A stretch of DNA of 64,000 nucleotides from Przewalskia tangutica (Eukaryota > Streptophyta > Magnoliopsida > Solanales > Solanaceae): positions 33,642,446 to 33,706,445 of the forward strand of contig CM056724.1 of the NCBI GenBank assembly GCA_029844215.1. The letters are read 5' to 3'. Position numbers and translations under genes: made by a program. Positions within the stretch are counted from its first letter, which is position 1. Each line of letters begins with the position of its first letter. Below are positions 32,840 through 45,131 of this stretch, piece after piece. The notes beneath the pieces were generated by a model. The model had not been told where the DNA came from. It saw only the letters and a program-made list of their open reading frames with translations, and made no database searches.

Positions 32840-34511
32840 GAGATAATCTTATGTCTGAGGCCCTTGTTTGAAAAAGGTGTTGTAGGAAAAGTGAGACCTG
32901 CAACAAACACTGTGCGGATTGCAAGCAGTTCGCAGAAAGATCAGCCGGACACTAGTAAAGGTTAACTGCGTCCGGCTAAAAGACGTTAAAGACAGCGCTT
33001 GTTGGGAGGCAACCCAATATTTTTAATTATGTTAGTTAGTTTTTTTTTTAACAGTCTCATGGTCTTGGGTTATTGTTTTGTGTTGTTTGATGACAGGTGG
33101 ACTGAAAGCTAACTCTGAGGAAAAAGGAGCAAAAATGCTGAAAAAAAGGAAAAGCCGTCGTCAGCGCCACGGCGCCCAGAATCAGCGTCGTGGCGCCGGA
33201 ACTTCAGAGAGCCACAGTACTTGGGGCGCCATGGCGCCGAATCTCAGGGTCGTGGCGCCGAAAGTTCCGAGAGCCATATTCCGTGCAAATTCCAGAAATT
33301 TTCCTCCCAGACCTCCGTTATGACCATTGTGTTGTGTCAGCAAGTTGTCCCTATTTTTTTAGTCTTCACACATTGGGGACAATGTGTGATTTAAGTTTGG
33401 GGGGTGTCTTATTGTTTTTGAGTCTTTTTGATTTGTTTTGTGTGTTTTTGAGTATTTTTGAGTCATTATTATTATTTTATTTTATTTTGATTTGATGGCT
33501 CATGCATGTTGTAGTTGCTAAAGATATTGAGTGGATAAAGTGGGATAATGTAATAGAATTAAAAGCGACAATCTATGTGCTTAAGTTAGATATACCAAAA
33601 ATTCCTGACATCTAATTATTTGGAATATTTGTGCTTAATTTATATGTGTCAGTTATGGAAAGAAGGTTGAAAAAATGTCTAGAAAATCTGTTTGCTTGTT
33701 ATTTAAGGCGAAATAGTTAAGATGTATGTGTTTAGGAAGATGATTCAGGCATTTCTTTGATAGCCCTTCTAACCATTCATTACCTACCATGACATAAAAT
33801 GTATCACTAGTCAGCCCCTTTTGAGCCTAAAATAAAGATCTTTCTTTGACACCCTATGATTCCTTTGTTGTGCCATAAGTAATAATGAAAAAGTATTGAA
33901 ATGAAAAATGTTGAAAAAGAAATAAAAAGAGAGTGAAAAATTTGATGCACCCCAATGAAAAATATGCAAACGCCTAAGTTTTGGGGTGCTTGTTATTCAT
34001 AATACATATCATTCTCTCAAAAGAAAAGTAGGGAAAGATAGGTATGAGGTTAAAAAGAAAATCAAAAGAAAAGGGAAGAATTTAAAGCAAAAGAGCTTAT
34101 GGTACGTACGTTGAGCCTAAATGCCTATTTTTACCTACCCGTGCTTAAGCCTACATTACAACCCTGAAAATCCCTGAAGATTTATAACATGTGTATCTAT
34201 GATTAGTGGAGAATAGCAAGTGAACATGCCATAGGATTTTGAAATTGACATGCATAGTTAGGTATTCTTACTTCCATTGAGCATGATTAAATTGAATTTG
34301 CGAAATATCTGACTTGAAGTGTTTAGAATGCTAAAAATCCATGCTATATGTTCCAGCATATTATCCTACTAACCTTCATGCTTTTCTAAGTGACAATTGT
34401 GCAGTAATTTGATCAGTGTCTTTGAGTCATTTTATTTTATTTTCTTTCGTGTCTTTATTTCTATCTTTTTGAGCTTTACTCGAGGACGAGCAAAGTTTAA
34501 GTTTGGGAGTG
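32840..34511 (+). other. Non-coding 3' half of element B
   Basis: It holds the GGCTAAAAGACGTTAAAGAC / TGGGAGGCAACCCAA block (32973-33014) and an A-rich stretch leading into an internal GGCGCC cluster (33163-33265; TGGCGCCG three times). Three polypurine-like TAAGTTTGGGG/TAAGTTTTGGGG motifs lie at 33392, 33975 and 34498, the last being the presumed polypurine tract. The layout matches element A at 21340-24592, with the 22-kb ORF of A absent here. Confidence 0.7.
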
Positions 34512-36048
34512 TGATTGGTGTATTTTATATACATCTTTTGAGTCATTTTTAGTTAGTATTTTACTCATTTTGTTGATATTTAGTATAGTATTAGGGTCAT
34601 TTTTCTTCCTTTAAATGGATAAATGGGCGAAAAGAAGAGAAAATGAGCTTAATTGAGATGGAATTGCACACTAAAAGGGGCCAATAAATGAAGTCTAAGA
34701 AGTCCCGAGAAGTATAGACAAGATCGATTTAAGCCGGATGGCCCCGGACGACGGCGAAAAACCGCCTAAAAATCGCCACCGGCCTTGGCGCTGGCAGCGG
34801 CGCCGCTACGAATGTTCGGAAGTTGATTTCACGCAGGTTTTTCGTCGTGGCGCCGATATCTGCGCACGGCGCCGACGCGGTATTTCTGAGTTTTGGGCCG
34901 AATTTGTCACGTTTTCAGGGTGCAGAAGGGATAACTTTTCCTACCTACATATTCCTTAACCCTTTACCTAAAGAATTCCATAACTTTTCCTTAACCCTTT
35001 ACCTAAAGGATTCCATAACTTTTCCTTAACCATTTACCTAAAAGATTCTATAATTTTTCCTACCTACATAATCCCTAACCCTTTACCTAAAGGATTCTTG
35101 GGCTATAAATAGTCTCTACATCATTAGAAGAATTCATTCCATCCCACACTTGACAAATTCCATTCTCCATCCACCATTCCATTCTCCATCCATCATTCTA
35201 TCACATTCCATCTTGTAAATATTCCACAACACAATCCTTGGATGCTAGAAGGCTTGGAGACTTGTTCTTGAGTATTTTTCTTTTCTTTCTTTTGCTTTAT
35301 TTATTTCAGTTCATGTATGAAGATTATATTAGTTCTTAGCATGACTATGACTAGGAGCTAATTACTTTGTTAGGGATTTCCTTGTGATTCTCTTGAAACT
35401 CTTATTCATAAATTAATAAATTAGTTGATTTCTTCTTCACTTGTTTAAGATTTATTCAATAGTTGTTTTGATTGCTTGATAATTAATTGATCACTAGTTA
35501 TCATCACTTATATGAGTTCTAATCGAAATCCGAAAGGGGAGATTGTGAATATGCTATAGTTGAATAAACATAGGTTTAAATCGTGGACGAAAGTACCCCG
35601 ATACTTGTGTAGCTTAATAGGTTATTGCTCTTAATCCTCATTTGTAGTCAATCTTGTCACCGAAAGGTAGAAGGGTTCTCCATTGGGGTTGAGTGTTTAT
35701 ATTACCTTAACAGGAGTATAAAACGGTCTAGTTAACCTGCTATCTTAACGTAAAAAAAGAAGTTAGTCTAATTGTATTAAGGATTGAATATAGTGGATAG
35801 TTGATGATCTTGGAAGCCCTAATTCGCCATCATAACTGATTTAAATCAAAGTATTTTCATAATTAGTTTAGTTCCTGCATTATTAGTTTAGAATTCCAAC
35901 TCAATTAACGTTAACCAAATAGAAACTAAAGCATAGATAATCGGTACTTGAAAACCAGTCCCTGAGGACGATATTCAGTCTTACCTAGACTATATTACTT
36001 GTCACGATACGTGCACTTGCGTTTAGCGTTTGTATAAATCGCGCATCA
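34512..36048 (+). repeat. 3' LTR of element B
   Basis: It begins TGATTGGTGTATTTTATATACA and ends CGCGCATCA. It matches the 5' LTR over most of its length; differences cluster around the GC-rich block (34740-34880), which has lost several GGCGCC copies, and a short deletion near 34610. Confidence 0.92.
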
Positions 36049-36053
36049 ATATA

Positions 36054-36612
36054 ACCACACATCCATCTAAGAATCCTCATCTCCGCTACCTTCATCTTCT
36101 GAATGTGAGCATTTTTAAATGGCCAACATTCTGCCTCATACAATAATGGTGGTCTAACCACCACTCTATAGAACTTTCCTTTCAGCCTAGGCGACACTTT
36201 CTTATCGCAAAGCACCCCAGAGGCGAGCCTCCATTTCATCCACCCTGCTCCAATACAGTGTATACCATCATTTTCAATCTCACCGTCCTTTTGTATTATG
36301 GATCTAAGATACTCAAAGCTTTCTCTTTTGGATATAGCGTGTCCCTCAATCATCACTTCTACATCTGTCTCGTATGTCACTCAACTTTCACTCCATGTAC
36401 TTTGTCTTAGTCCTACTCAACATGAAACCTTTAGATTCTAAAGTCGTTCTCCAACATTCCAGCCTATCATTAACTCCCCTACGTGTCTCATCAATCAAAA
36501 CTATGTCATCTGCAAATAACATACACTACGACACCTATTCTTGAATATGTCGCGTCAATTCATCCATTACTAAGGCAAATAGAAACAAACTAACGGATGA
36601 TCCCTAGTGCAA
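36054..36612 (-). pseudogene. RTE LINE reverse transcriptase, catalytic core C-terminal part
   Basis: On the minus strand, motif B text SVSLFLFALVMDEL lies near 36560-36605. The catalytic motif C MLFADDIVLIDETR lies at about 36485-36530 with the FADD residues intact. GHAISKRESFEYL, RLKGKFYRVVVRPPLLYEAE and MKVAEMRILRWMCGY follow downstream. A few stops are present (around 36380 and 36540). Confidence 0.87.
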
Positions 36613-37957
36613 TGATGCACGATTTATACACAGGCTTAACGCAAGTGCACGTATCGTGACAAGTAATATCGTCTAGGTAAGACCGAATATCGTCCTCAGT
36701 GACTGATTTTCAAGTACCGATTATCTATGCTTTAGTTTCTATTTGGTTAACGTTAATTGGGTTGGAATTCTAAACTAATAATGCAGGAAATAAACTAATT
36801 ATAAAAATACTTTGATTTAAATAAGTTATGAAGGAGAATTAGGGCTTCCAAGATCATTAACTATCCACTATATTCAATCCTTATTACAATTAAACTGACT
36901 TCTTCTTCTACGTTAAGATAGCAAGTTAACTAAGTCGTTTTATACTCCTGTTAAGGTAATATAAACACTCAACCCCAATGAAGAACACTTCTATCTTTCG
37001 ATGACAAGGTTGACTACAAATGATGATTAAGAGCAATAACCTATTAAGCTACACAAGTATCGGGGTACTTTCGTCCACAATTTAAACCTATGTTTATTCA
37101 ATTATAGCATATTCACAATCTCCCCTTTCAGATTTCTATTAGAACTCATGTAAGTAATGATAACTAGTGATCAATTAATTATCAAGCAATCAAAGTAATT
37201 ATTGAATAAATCTTAAGCAAGTGAAGAAGAAATCAACTAATGTATTAATTCATGAATAAGAGTTTCAAGAGAATCACAAGAAAATCCCTAACAAATTAAT
37301 TAGCTCCTAGCCATAGTCACGCTAAAAACTAATATAATCTCCATACATGAACTGAAATAAACAAAGCAAAAGAAAGAAAAGAAAATACTTGAACTAGGTC
37401 TCAAATCTTCGCCTCCTAGAGTTGTGTTGTATGTACAATGGATGGAATGAATCCCCTAATGATGTAGAGACTATTTATAGCCCAAGAATCCTTTAGGTCA
37501 AGGGTTAGGGATTATGTAAGTAGGAAAAGTTATCCCTTTTGGACCACGAAATGTGTCACCCGCCCAAAACGTCAAAAATACCCCGTCGGCCACGTGGTTC
37601 ATGTAGGCGCCACGGCGCCAAAAAATCAGAGGCGTTTCGGAAAATTCAGAGGGCGGCGCCGCGGCGCCGGTGACGACATTCTTCCGGATTTTTCGTTTCT
37701 TTGTCCTTTTTCCGTCCGGTCTTCGTCTGATTTCTTCTATACTTTCCAGAACTTCTTAGGCTTTATTTCTTGGCCCTTTTAGTGTGCAATTCCATCTCAT
37801 TTATGCTCATTTCATCTCCTTTTTATCATTTCTCCATTTCTGACCGTTGTGACACAAAATAAAGGAAAACGACCCTAATACTATACTAAACATAAATGAA
37901 ATGAGTAAAATACTAACTATAAATGACTCAAAAGGTGTATATAAAATACACCGATCA
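36613..37957 (-). mobile_element. Solo LTR C of the Athila-like family, inserted in the RTE LINE
   Basis: A 1345-bp LTR lies in reverse orientation: TGATGCACGATTTATACA at the left and GTGTATATAAAATACACCGATCA at the right are the reverse of the family LTR ends. The target duplication TGCAA is perfect (36608-36612 and 37958-37962). The family features are present reversed: the GTCCTCAG block near 36690, a CTATTTATAGCCC TATA region near 37470 and the GGCGCC cluster at 37605-37675. There is no internal region, so it is a recombinational solo LTR. Confidence 0.94.
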
Positions 37958-37962
37958 TGCAA

Positions 37963-39905
37963 CCCCATCACGGCTGGAAAGTGTTCTGAGTCACCTCCCA
38001 TTGTCCTAACCCGAGTCTTGACACCCTTACACATGTTCTTAATTTCCCTAATGTAGGCCACATGCACACCCTTAGACTCCAAGCATCTCCAAAGGACCTC
38101 CCGATGAACTTTATTATATGTCTTCTCTAGGTCAATGAACACCATGTGCATGTCTCTCTTTCTGTCCCTATACTGCTCCACCAATCTCCTAAAAAGATGA
38201 TTAGCTTCTGTAGTCGATTGCCCTGGCATGAAGACAAGTTGGTTCTCGGATATCGACACATCCCTCATCATCCTCATATCGACCAACCTCTCCCAGACTT
38301 CTATAGTGTGGCTTAGCAGCTTAATACCCCTATAATTATTGCAGTGTTGAACATCACACTTATTCTTGTACAACGGGACCATTGTACTCCATCTCCAATC
38401 CTTTGTCATCTTAGCCATCTTAAGTATGACATTAAACAACCTAGTCAACTATTCCATACCTACCTCCCCTACACTCTTCCAGAAGTCAACCATAATCTCA
38501 TCTGGCTCATTTGCCCTCTCTTTCCTCATATTACGGATATCCTCCATAACCTATATAACCCTTATATGCCTATAATACTCAAAATCTCTACGGCTCTCGG
38601 AATGCTTTAACTCCCCTACCGTGATATCCCTGTCCCATTCTTCATTCAAGATCTTATGGAATTACATTTTCCATCTCTATCTAATATGTGCCTCATCTAC
38701 CAACACTTCACCATTCTCGTATTTAATGCACTTCACTTGGTACGAATCACGAGACTTCCTATCTCTCATCGTTGCAAGCCTATACAACTTTCTATTCCCA
38801 CCTTTTCACTCGAGTTCTTTATATAAGTTCTCAAAAGCTGTTCTTTTAGTCGTCGTGACCGCTAACTTCACTTCCTTCTTCACTTCCTTATACCTCTCAG
38901 TATTCCTCCTCTTTTCCTCCTCATCGACTTTTTCCACTAGCACCGCATATACAATCTTCTTGGCTTCTACTTTCTCTTGGACCTCATCATTCCACCACCA
39001 AGCCCCTTCACGTCCACCTGAGTTGCTCATTGAGACCCCTATCACCTCTCTAGCTGCTTCCCTAATGCATTATGATATCCTAACCCACATACTATCAGCG
39101 TCCCCGCCACTCCCCCAAGTCCACATATCCCCTAACTTCTCCCTTATCTCCTAAACTTTGACCTTATTCAGGTCTCCCTATCTTAACCGTGGTCGATCAT
39201 GAGCAACCCTCTTCCTCTTTTTAATCTTGATCTCTAAGTCCATAACCATGAGCTTATGCTGAGTTGTAAGATTCTCGCTCGAGATAACCTTGAAGTCTGT
39301 GCAAACACCCCTATCCCCCTTCTTAAGGAGCAAGTAATCTATTGACTCTTAGCTATCGCACTACAGTAGGTCACCAAGTGCTCCTCCCTCTTTCAAAAAC
39401 TTGAGTTAGCTATGACCAATTCAAAAACATTCGCAAAGTCTAAAAGGGAAACTCCTTCTTCATTCTGATCCCCAAAGACGAACCTGCCATGCACATCATC
39501 ATGTCCTCCTGAAGTAGTCCCTCTATGACCATTAAAATCTCCTTCTTTCACTAATTTCTCGGTCTGCGGGATACCACTCACAATCTCATCCAACTCCTCC
39601 AAAAGCACCTTTTGTCCTCCTCCGCCAAACTCGTCTGAGGCACATATGCATTAATAATGTTAAAAGTTGTCCCTCCCAAAATTAGCTTAATGGACATCAT
39701 CCTATAATTCACCCTCCTAACCCCTACTACTTGGTCATTGAGATCCCTTTCCACTAAAATACCCATTCCATTCATACCCCTCGAGCTCCCTGAGTACCAC
39801 AACTTAAATCCATCTATCTCCATAGCTTTAGTTTCTACCCATTTTGTTTCCTGGATACAAGCTACATTGATCTTCCGCTTCTTAAGAATGTGTGCGAACA
39901 TTGTG
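37963..39905 (-). pseudogene. RTE LINE endonuclease and N-terminal reverse transcriptase
   Basis: Read leftwards from 39901: ILKKRKINVACIQETKW is the first motif of the AP-type endonuclease. GMNGMGILVERDL, IINAYVPQTSL and GDFNGHRG (near 39540) follow, also endonuclease. RT motifs come next: WRWSTMVPLYKNKCDVQ, NYRGIKLLSHTIEVWERL and motif A FIDLEKTYNKVHREVLW (near 38120) with the catalytic Asp kept. The segment ends at FPAVMGLH, where solo LTR C cuts motif B. Several stops and shifts (for example near 39390 and 38450) make it non-functional. Confidence 0.88.
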
Positions 39906-39910
39906 GCATG

Positions 39911-40980
39911 TGTTCTCTAAGTGGCATTTCATTGGTGCTCTTTAGTGAATATCCATAATGAGTCATTTTCCAGTTATGTACACTATGATTTCTTGGGATT
40001 CAAGAAAAGAAATTTAGGTTTAGACGTTTCACAAACAATTTAAATGTTGCAGAATATTTTCTGCTATAGGTACTTTGTTAGATTGATTACTTGGTGAGTT
40101 GATTAGTTATGATATACAATTCTTACTTTGAATATTTTTCTATGTGTTATCACATCACTTTTGCCACCCTCTTTCAAACAAAGTTTGTATGATGTATATA
40201 GTTCATATATTGTAGGATTTGATGGGGTTGAGATCCACGGATCTCATGTTATGAAAGACCAAGTCAATGATCGAACGGATCAATATGGAGGGTCTTTAGA
40301 GAATCGTTGTAGATTTGCACTAGAAATTGTTGAAGCAGTTATAAACGAGATAGGAGCTGGCAGAGTTGGAATAAGATTTTTCCCGTTTGCAAATTACAGT
40401 GAATCAGAAGACTCAAACCCAAGTGCTTTGGGTCTTTACATGGCTGAATCCTTGAATAAGTATGGCATTGTTTAGTGCCACGTGGTTGAGCCTAGGATGA
40501 AAACAATTGCGGAAAAAAGTTGAATCTCTTGAAAGCCTTGTACCGATGAGGAAGACATTTAAATGTACTTTTATGGTAGCTGGTGGTTATGATAGAGGAG
40601 ATGGAAATAAAAATGTGGTTGAAGACCGAACTGATCTTGTTGTATATGGGCGTATATTCTTAGCCAATTCAGATTTACCAAGGTGATATGAGCTTGATGC
40701 AACTCTCAACAAATATAACAAGGAGACATTCTATACATCTAATTTTGTAATTCCATTTTTTGGGTGGGCATAGGGGGTTGTTAGATACTTCATATGTTTC
40801 ATAAAAGAAGTAGTGATCTATTAATAAAGATCACTAGCATTTTCTACACTTGAATTCTATATGTTTTCATTTTATTTAATGATATTATTCTTGCTCCTCA
40901 TACTAGGAGCCCCTTTAATGCATAAATCCATGCACTGCCTATCACTATTTCTTAGTTGTAATAAAGAGTGTGAAGCATTA
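39911..40980 (+). pseudogene. OPR pseudogene: rest of intron 4, exon 5 and 3' flank
   Basis: 39911-40214 matches intron 4 of the intact gene, the exon-5 equivalent starts at 40215 after an intact AG, and similarity runs to about 40980 in the 3' flank. Defects: an 18-bp in-frame deletion removes GYLIDQF with the catalytic Tyr; TAG replaces a Tyr codon at 40473-40475; an extra A near 40515 shifts the frame; TGA replaces an Arg codon near 40685; and a deletion of about 60 bp removes the native end and stop. With exons 1-4 also missing, this copy cannot make an enzyme. It is a 3'-end duplication of the gene at 1382-4002 or of a close paralog. Confidence 0.93.
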
Positions 40981-41466
40981 TAAAGTTGGACTATGTCCAT
41001 ATCTTGAAGTAATAAGAGAGAAATAGGTAGAATATCTAAAAATATCTCTAAAGTTGGCTCCGATCATTAGTTTCCTCAAAATATGCCTAGTTGTACTTAC
41101 CTCCCTAGACTAGGCTAATTTGATAGTCTTTAGCCCTTTGAATGATGTCATCCCACATCACTGGTATACAATCGCTTGCTATATATATTTTTTGTTCACA
41201 AATGCATTTTCAAAAATATAATAAATTATTTATGTTATAAAATAGTAAAACAAGAAGAAAAATACTGTCGAGAAAGAGAGAAGGGAGGAATTTTTTTTAT
41301 TTCCCTTGAGAGATGAAAATATAATGAAGAGAACCCCTTATAAGGGAAAAATATTTTGGTCTCAAAGTGTTACATCGCTTGTACATTGAGATTCGTCGTA
41401 TGTTAGTCTTCCTAATTTTGTACATCGGGATTATTTTCGAGGTTATACGATATTAGACATGCCTAT
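40981..41466. other. AT-rich intergenic DNA
   Basis: No open frame, RNA gene or repeat terminus is recognised between the end of the OPR-like flank and the TGTTACATCCCG that appears to start a Tekay-like LTR. Confidence 0.4.
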
Positions 41467-41508
41467 TGTTACATCCCGTATTTTCATTGAACATATACAC
41501 TGTTGACA
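41467..41508 (+). mobile_element. First 42 bp of a Tekay-like LTR, left of element D
   Basis: TGTTACATCCCGTATTTTC is the start I associate with Tekay/Del-type LTRs in Solanaceae. The continuation (GATTAAGTTGAGGTTGAAGA) is found at 54571 after element D, so D inserted about 42 bp into this LTR. Confidence 0.6.
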
Positions 41509-41510
41509 CC

Positions 41511-44500
41511 CAATTTTGACTCTCTCGTCCAGTCATTAACTATAAAAATTACATTAAATTTTCAAAATAATTTTAACAATATTATAATAATAAAATGCAA
41601 CAATAAAACATTAATACACACATAAATAAGCGATTTAATAATGACACCGTATTTTTACGTAGAGTATTAAGCACACCTCGAGTCTCACGTCCGCATTCGT
41701 CATTTTAATAACAAGCAATTTCATAATTATTATTTGTAATTTAAATTAATTTAATCTAATACATGCGTTTTAATAATAGCGTCGCATTTATAAAAGCATT
41801 AAGCAATCCTTAAACATCATATATGCATTTAGCATTTAAATAATTTAATAATTATCTAAACCCCATTCAATTTTAATTTAACATCGCAAAATACGCATAA
41901 TAAAAAAAAAGATTTTAATAACGACATCACATTATAAAATATTAAGCACTAATTAAATAGCACGCACGCATTTATTATTGTAATAATAAAAATCCAAGCT
42001 AAAACTAATAAAACACCTAGGGTTGTATTTATATAATTTAATTTACCACTAATTAAATAATACACCTAAAACTAATAACACACTACCCAAATTAAATACC
42101 TAATACCTAAACTCTACCCAACCCAAAACCTTTAATTCACAGCCCATTAAACCCCAGCCCCAGAACCGCAAGCCCATTCCCCATCCTCTTTATCCCTTAA
42201 GCCCGCTGCCCACCTCATAACCTTTATTTCCCTTCCCCTCATCGTCCACCACGCAGAGAAAGGATAACTAAACCTAAAAAAGATCCGCCGCACCCCCTAC
42301 CCCCGCACTCCATCGCCGCACCTTCCCCTGCCGAGATTCTCGCCTGAGAATCCGACGACCTTTCCTTATCCATGCACACCCAGCCAGCTCACTGAAATCC
42401 TTACCTAAAAATCGCAATAAATCGTTCCAAATCTCGCCCGAATCTCTCAAAAATCAAACCAAATAACCCGTCGATTTCTCTCCCTATTTATGCATCCCGA
42501 AAGGGGTATAAATAGGATGATTTTCATAAGACAAGGGGCATGGGTCGATAGCAATCGAGACCCCCTCTTTCACTGTCAAAAATCGATCGATATACACATG
42601 CATAGGGGGATTTCAACAGAGAAAGAAAAGGGAGAGAAAATGACAACAACAATCAGAAAGAGGGGTCTTCGAACAAGAACCCAGTAGCAAATACAATTGA
42701 AAGAATCGCAAGAACACCTAGAAACACTAGTTTCGCACACCTTAGCCCCGATAGCACAAAAAATAGAGCAATCAACAGTATTGAAGCCTCACCCTTCTTT
42801 ATCGCATAGCACAAAACCTCCGAATGAATTAACGACTTGATACGCTGCCTCGGTTCGCTGCACGGAGAAGGTTATATTTTACCCTTATAGTCTTAGATTT
42901 CATTTTAACATTAATGTGTACAATAGGTGTTTTGAACGACTGTTAAGTGTGCATTAAGTCAATGTCGGCGACTGTTTATGCTTATTAAGCTAATTGCTAA
43001 ACCTGTTTAAGCTAATGTTAATTGTTATTAATCTTCGGGATTGTGATTGTTAATACGTTTAGGCTAATACTAGCATCCGTGGTGTGTTTGCACATGTGAC
43101 TGAACAGATTAGTCACTGTTTGAATATAGGATGTTAATTATGAATATGCCTGTCGAGAATTGAGGTTTATTTGGGATAGCCTAGTTTGAATTCATTCTTG
43201 TCCATTCGATTAACAAGCTGAGTGTATGGAGTCATCTAACTATTTCTGTATGCTGGCTATGACCGATAAGCTGATTACACCACTGCCTTTTCCTGTTAAC
43301 TGTAAATTGCCTCCATTCTAACATGTTAAATACTCTAAAATATATTGTACTTTGATTGTGAAGTTTCTTGCATACTGTCTAATCTGTTCTAGTCTTAAAA
43401 ACAACTGTCACTATGACGGTTTGCAATGTCTCTCAGTCTCCTCTGTAGAATGAAGTGAGTTTGATTAAGAGCATCGGTGTTAGCAGCTTGTCCGATGAAA
43501 TCATATTTATCACAGGTTAATTTTAGTCATATGTTGCATATAGTTCATCTTGAAATCTTGTTTCTCTTCTACAAAAATGTGTGAAGGTAGTTAGGATATT
43601 TGAGGTTGCTTAAAAGGTTTAGAGAATGATGTCGTTAACTAATTACATGCTTATCTGTTTACCCTAAGTTAAAAATGCAGTATGTAAAGATGTTCTCCCT
43701 TTTCTTTAAAGATAACTGAGCATGAAGAATGTTAGTATTCAGTTTCCTTATCCCCAACATGTAGCATTGAGTATGCACATCACTCTAGTATACTTACATC
43801 ATATTTGAGAACTTATTTACTGCAACAGGTATTCATGTATGCTGTATGTATTTCTTTGGGGCTATTTCGGTATTATAGTTCCCATCTATATGTGTGCTAA
43901 TAAATTGGCTTTAATTATGGGGTTTGTCGAAAGCTACTGCTTCGGTTAAGGACACTTCCTGTTAATATCCTTTTTTAGTAGGGTTTACTTATTTACATCG
44001 AGTATTATTTGGGTTGATACTAATCCTTATATTTTTCTTATTTTTTTTACATGAAATGCATCGGAGCCGAATGAAGAGTCTCATTGCGAGACTCGTCATG
44101 AGCTACTTCAAATGGGACCCACATCCACATTCATCCGCATTCTTGCTTCGGAAATTCCTAAAACAAAATAGGACAAGATGACGTCGTCATCCATCTCAAC
44201 TCTTCTTACTCTTTAAATCTCATTGCCTCATTTTATGCCTTTATTTATTTATTGCAATTTTATTATCTAACTTTGTAATTAATAGGAAAGCTAGTTCAAT
44301 TAGTCTTTGATCATATAAGGTGGGAAGGTGATTTAGAATTAAATGCACTAATTATTTATCTTAAGCTTGTCATTCATGTCTAATCTTTGCCTAACCGTTA
44401 AAATTGCATATATAAACATGAAACTAACGCATCACTTCTTTGATTTCACAGATAAATGCACATCCTTAGTCAAATTAATCGACTTTGCGCATATTCATTT

Positions 44501-45127
44501 TATAAACAATATAAATGCATACTTTCAACTTTATAAATATTTTACAATGCACTTATCCAAAATTAGCCTTACATGTATTTTTATAAAGCAAGTACATATA
44601 TTTAGTCCATAAATCAACTTTGCATCGTGTACATTATAAATAATATAAACGCACACTTTAAAACTTTACATATATTTTTATAGCATTAGGCCTATAAACT
44701 TTTATCAGCATGCCTCCTTTATAAAATACTTTGAAGCATCTTTTATATTTTCAAAACACGCATTTTCTTAGCAATAATAATTACCCTAGGTTTGGCAGGA
44801 CAACCGCAAGTTAGCGGATCTTAGAGGGTGCCTAATTCATTCCCTCTGGATTAATAAAGAACCCTTACCCAGAATCTCATTAAGTTTAGCAGACCATTTA
44901 AATGGAGTTAGTGTTGACTTTAACTTAGTTGACATTTAGGTGTCCTAATTCACCCAACTAATTAGGTGGCGACTCTAGCACCCTGGCATTATCTTTAGCA
45001 CTTTTAGCACCTCTTTAACCTTTTAGCACCCTTTTAACCTTTTAGTATTTTTAACATTTTATTTTATTTTCTAACATTTTTATTAAGCAGGAGTTTTATA
45101 ACGTCGCGGTCGAAAAAGGGCGTGACA
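41511..45127 (+). repeat. 5' LTR of element D
   Basis: It begins TGTTGACACCCAATTTTG and ends AAAAAGGGCGTGACA. The TATA box TATAAATA (42507-42514) sits in one arm of an inverted repeat. An 81-codon open frame at 44367 recurs in the 3' LTR only because the LTRs are nearly identical. The region downstream of the TATA box has GAGAAAAGGGAGAGAAAATGAC, a possible leader. Confidence 0.93.
42483..42516 (+). promoter_or_regulatory. TATA box inside a hairpin-forming inverted repeat (5' LTR of D)
   Basis: CCTATTTAT (42483-42491) pairs with ATAAATAGG (42508-42516), and between them CCC-GAAA-GGG can form an inner stem with a four-base loop. The same structure in the 3' LTR (51917-51952) has a longer, perfect 10-bp outer stem. 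The TATA element is the right arm. Confidence 0.6.
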
Positions 45128-45131
45128 GAAA

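Larger units (their letters stand above)
30563..36048 (+). mobile_element. Element B: short non-autonomous Athila-family element with one small ORF
   Basis: The element is 5486 bp with LTRs 30563-32129 and 34512-36048, and a perfect target duplication ATATA at 30558-30562 and 36049-36053. It is inserted in the RTE LINE against the LINE's orientation. Between the LTRs are a perfect tRNA-Asp primer site, one 175-aa ORF, an internal GGCGCC cluster and the same 3' non-coding region as element A. Capsid, protease, RT, RNase H and integrase are all missing. Its LTRs are about 300 bp longer than those of A and carry CTTTACCTAAAGGATTC tandem units. Confidence 0.93.
29878..39905 (-). mobile_element. 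RTE-type LINE (5' truncated), interrupted by element B and solo LTR C
   Basis: The LINE runs right to left inside intron 4 of the OPR fragment. Its own sequence is about 3.2 kb in three pieces: 37963-39905 (endonuclease and first half of RT), 36054-36612 (RT motifs B to C and downstream) and 29878-30562 (C terminus and 3' tail). Removing both insertions with one copy of each target duplication restores continuity at both junctions. The 5' end is cut within the endonuclease, as expected of target-primed insertion. The left tail carries GTTTTCGATAGACCCTGGGC, the reverse of a 3' block shared by Solanaceae RTE LINEs and SINEs. Confidence 0.88.
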
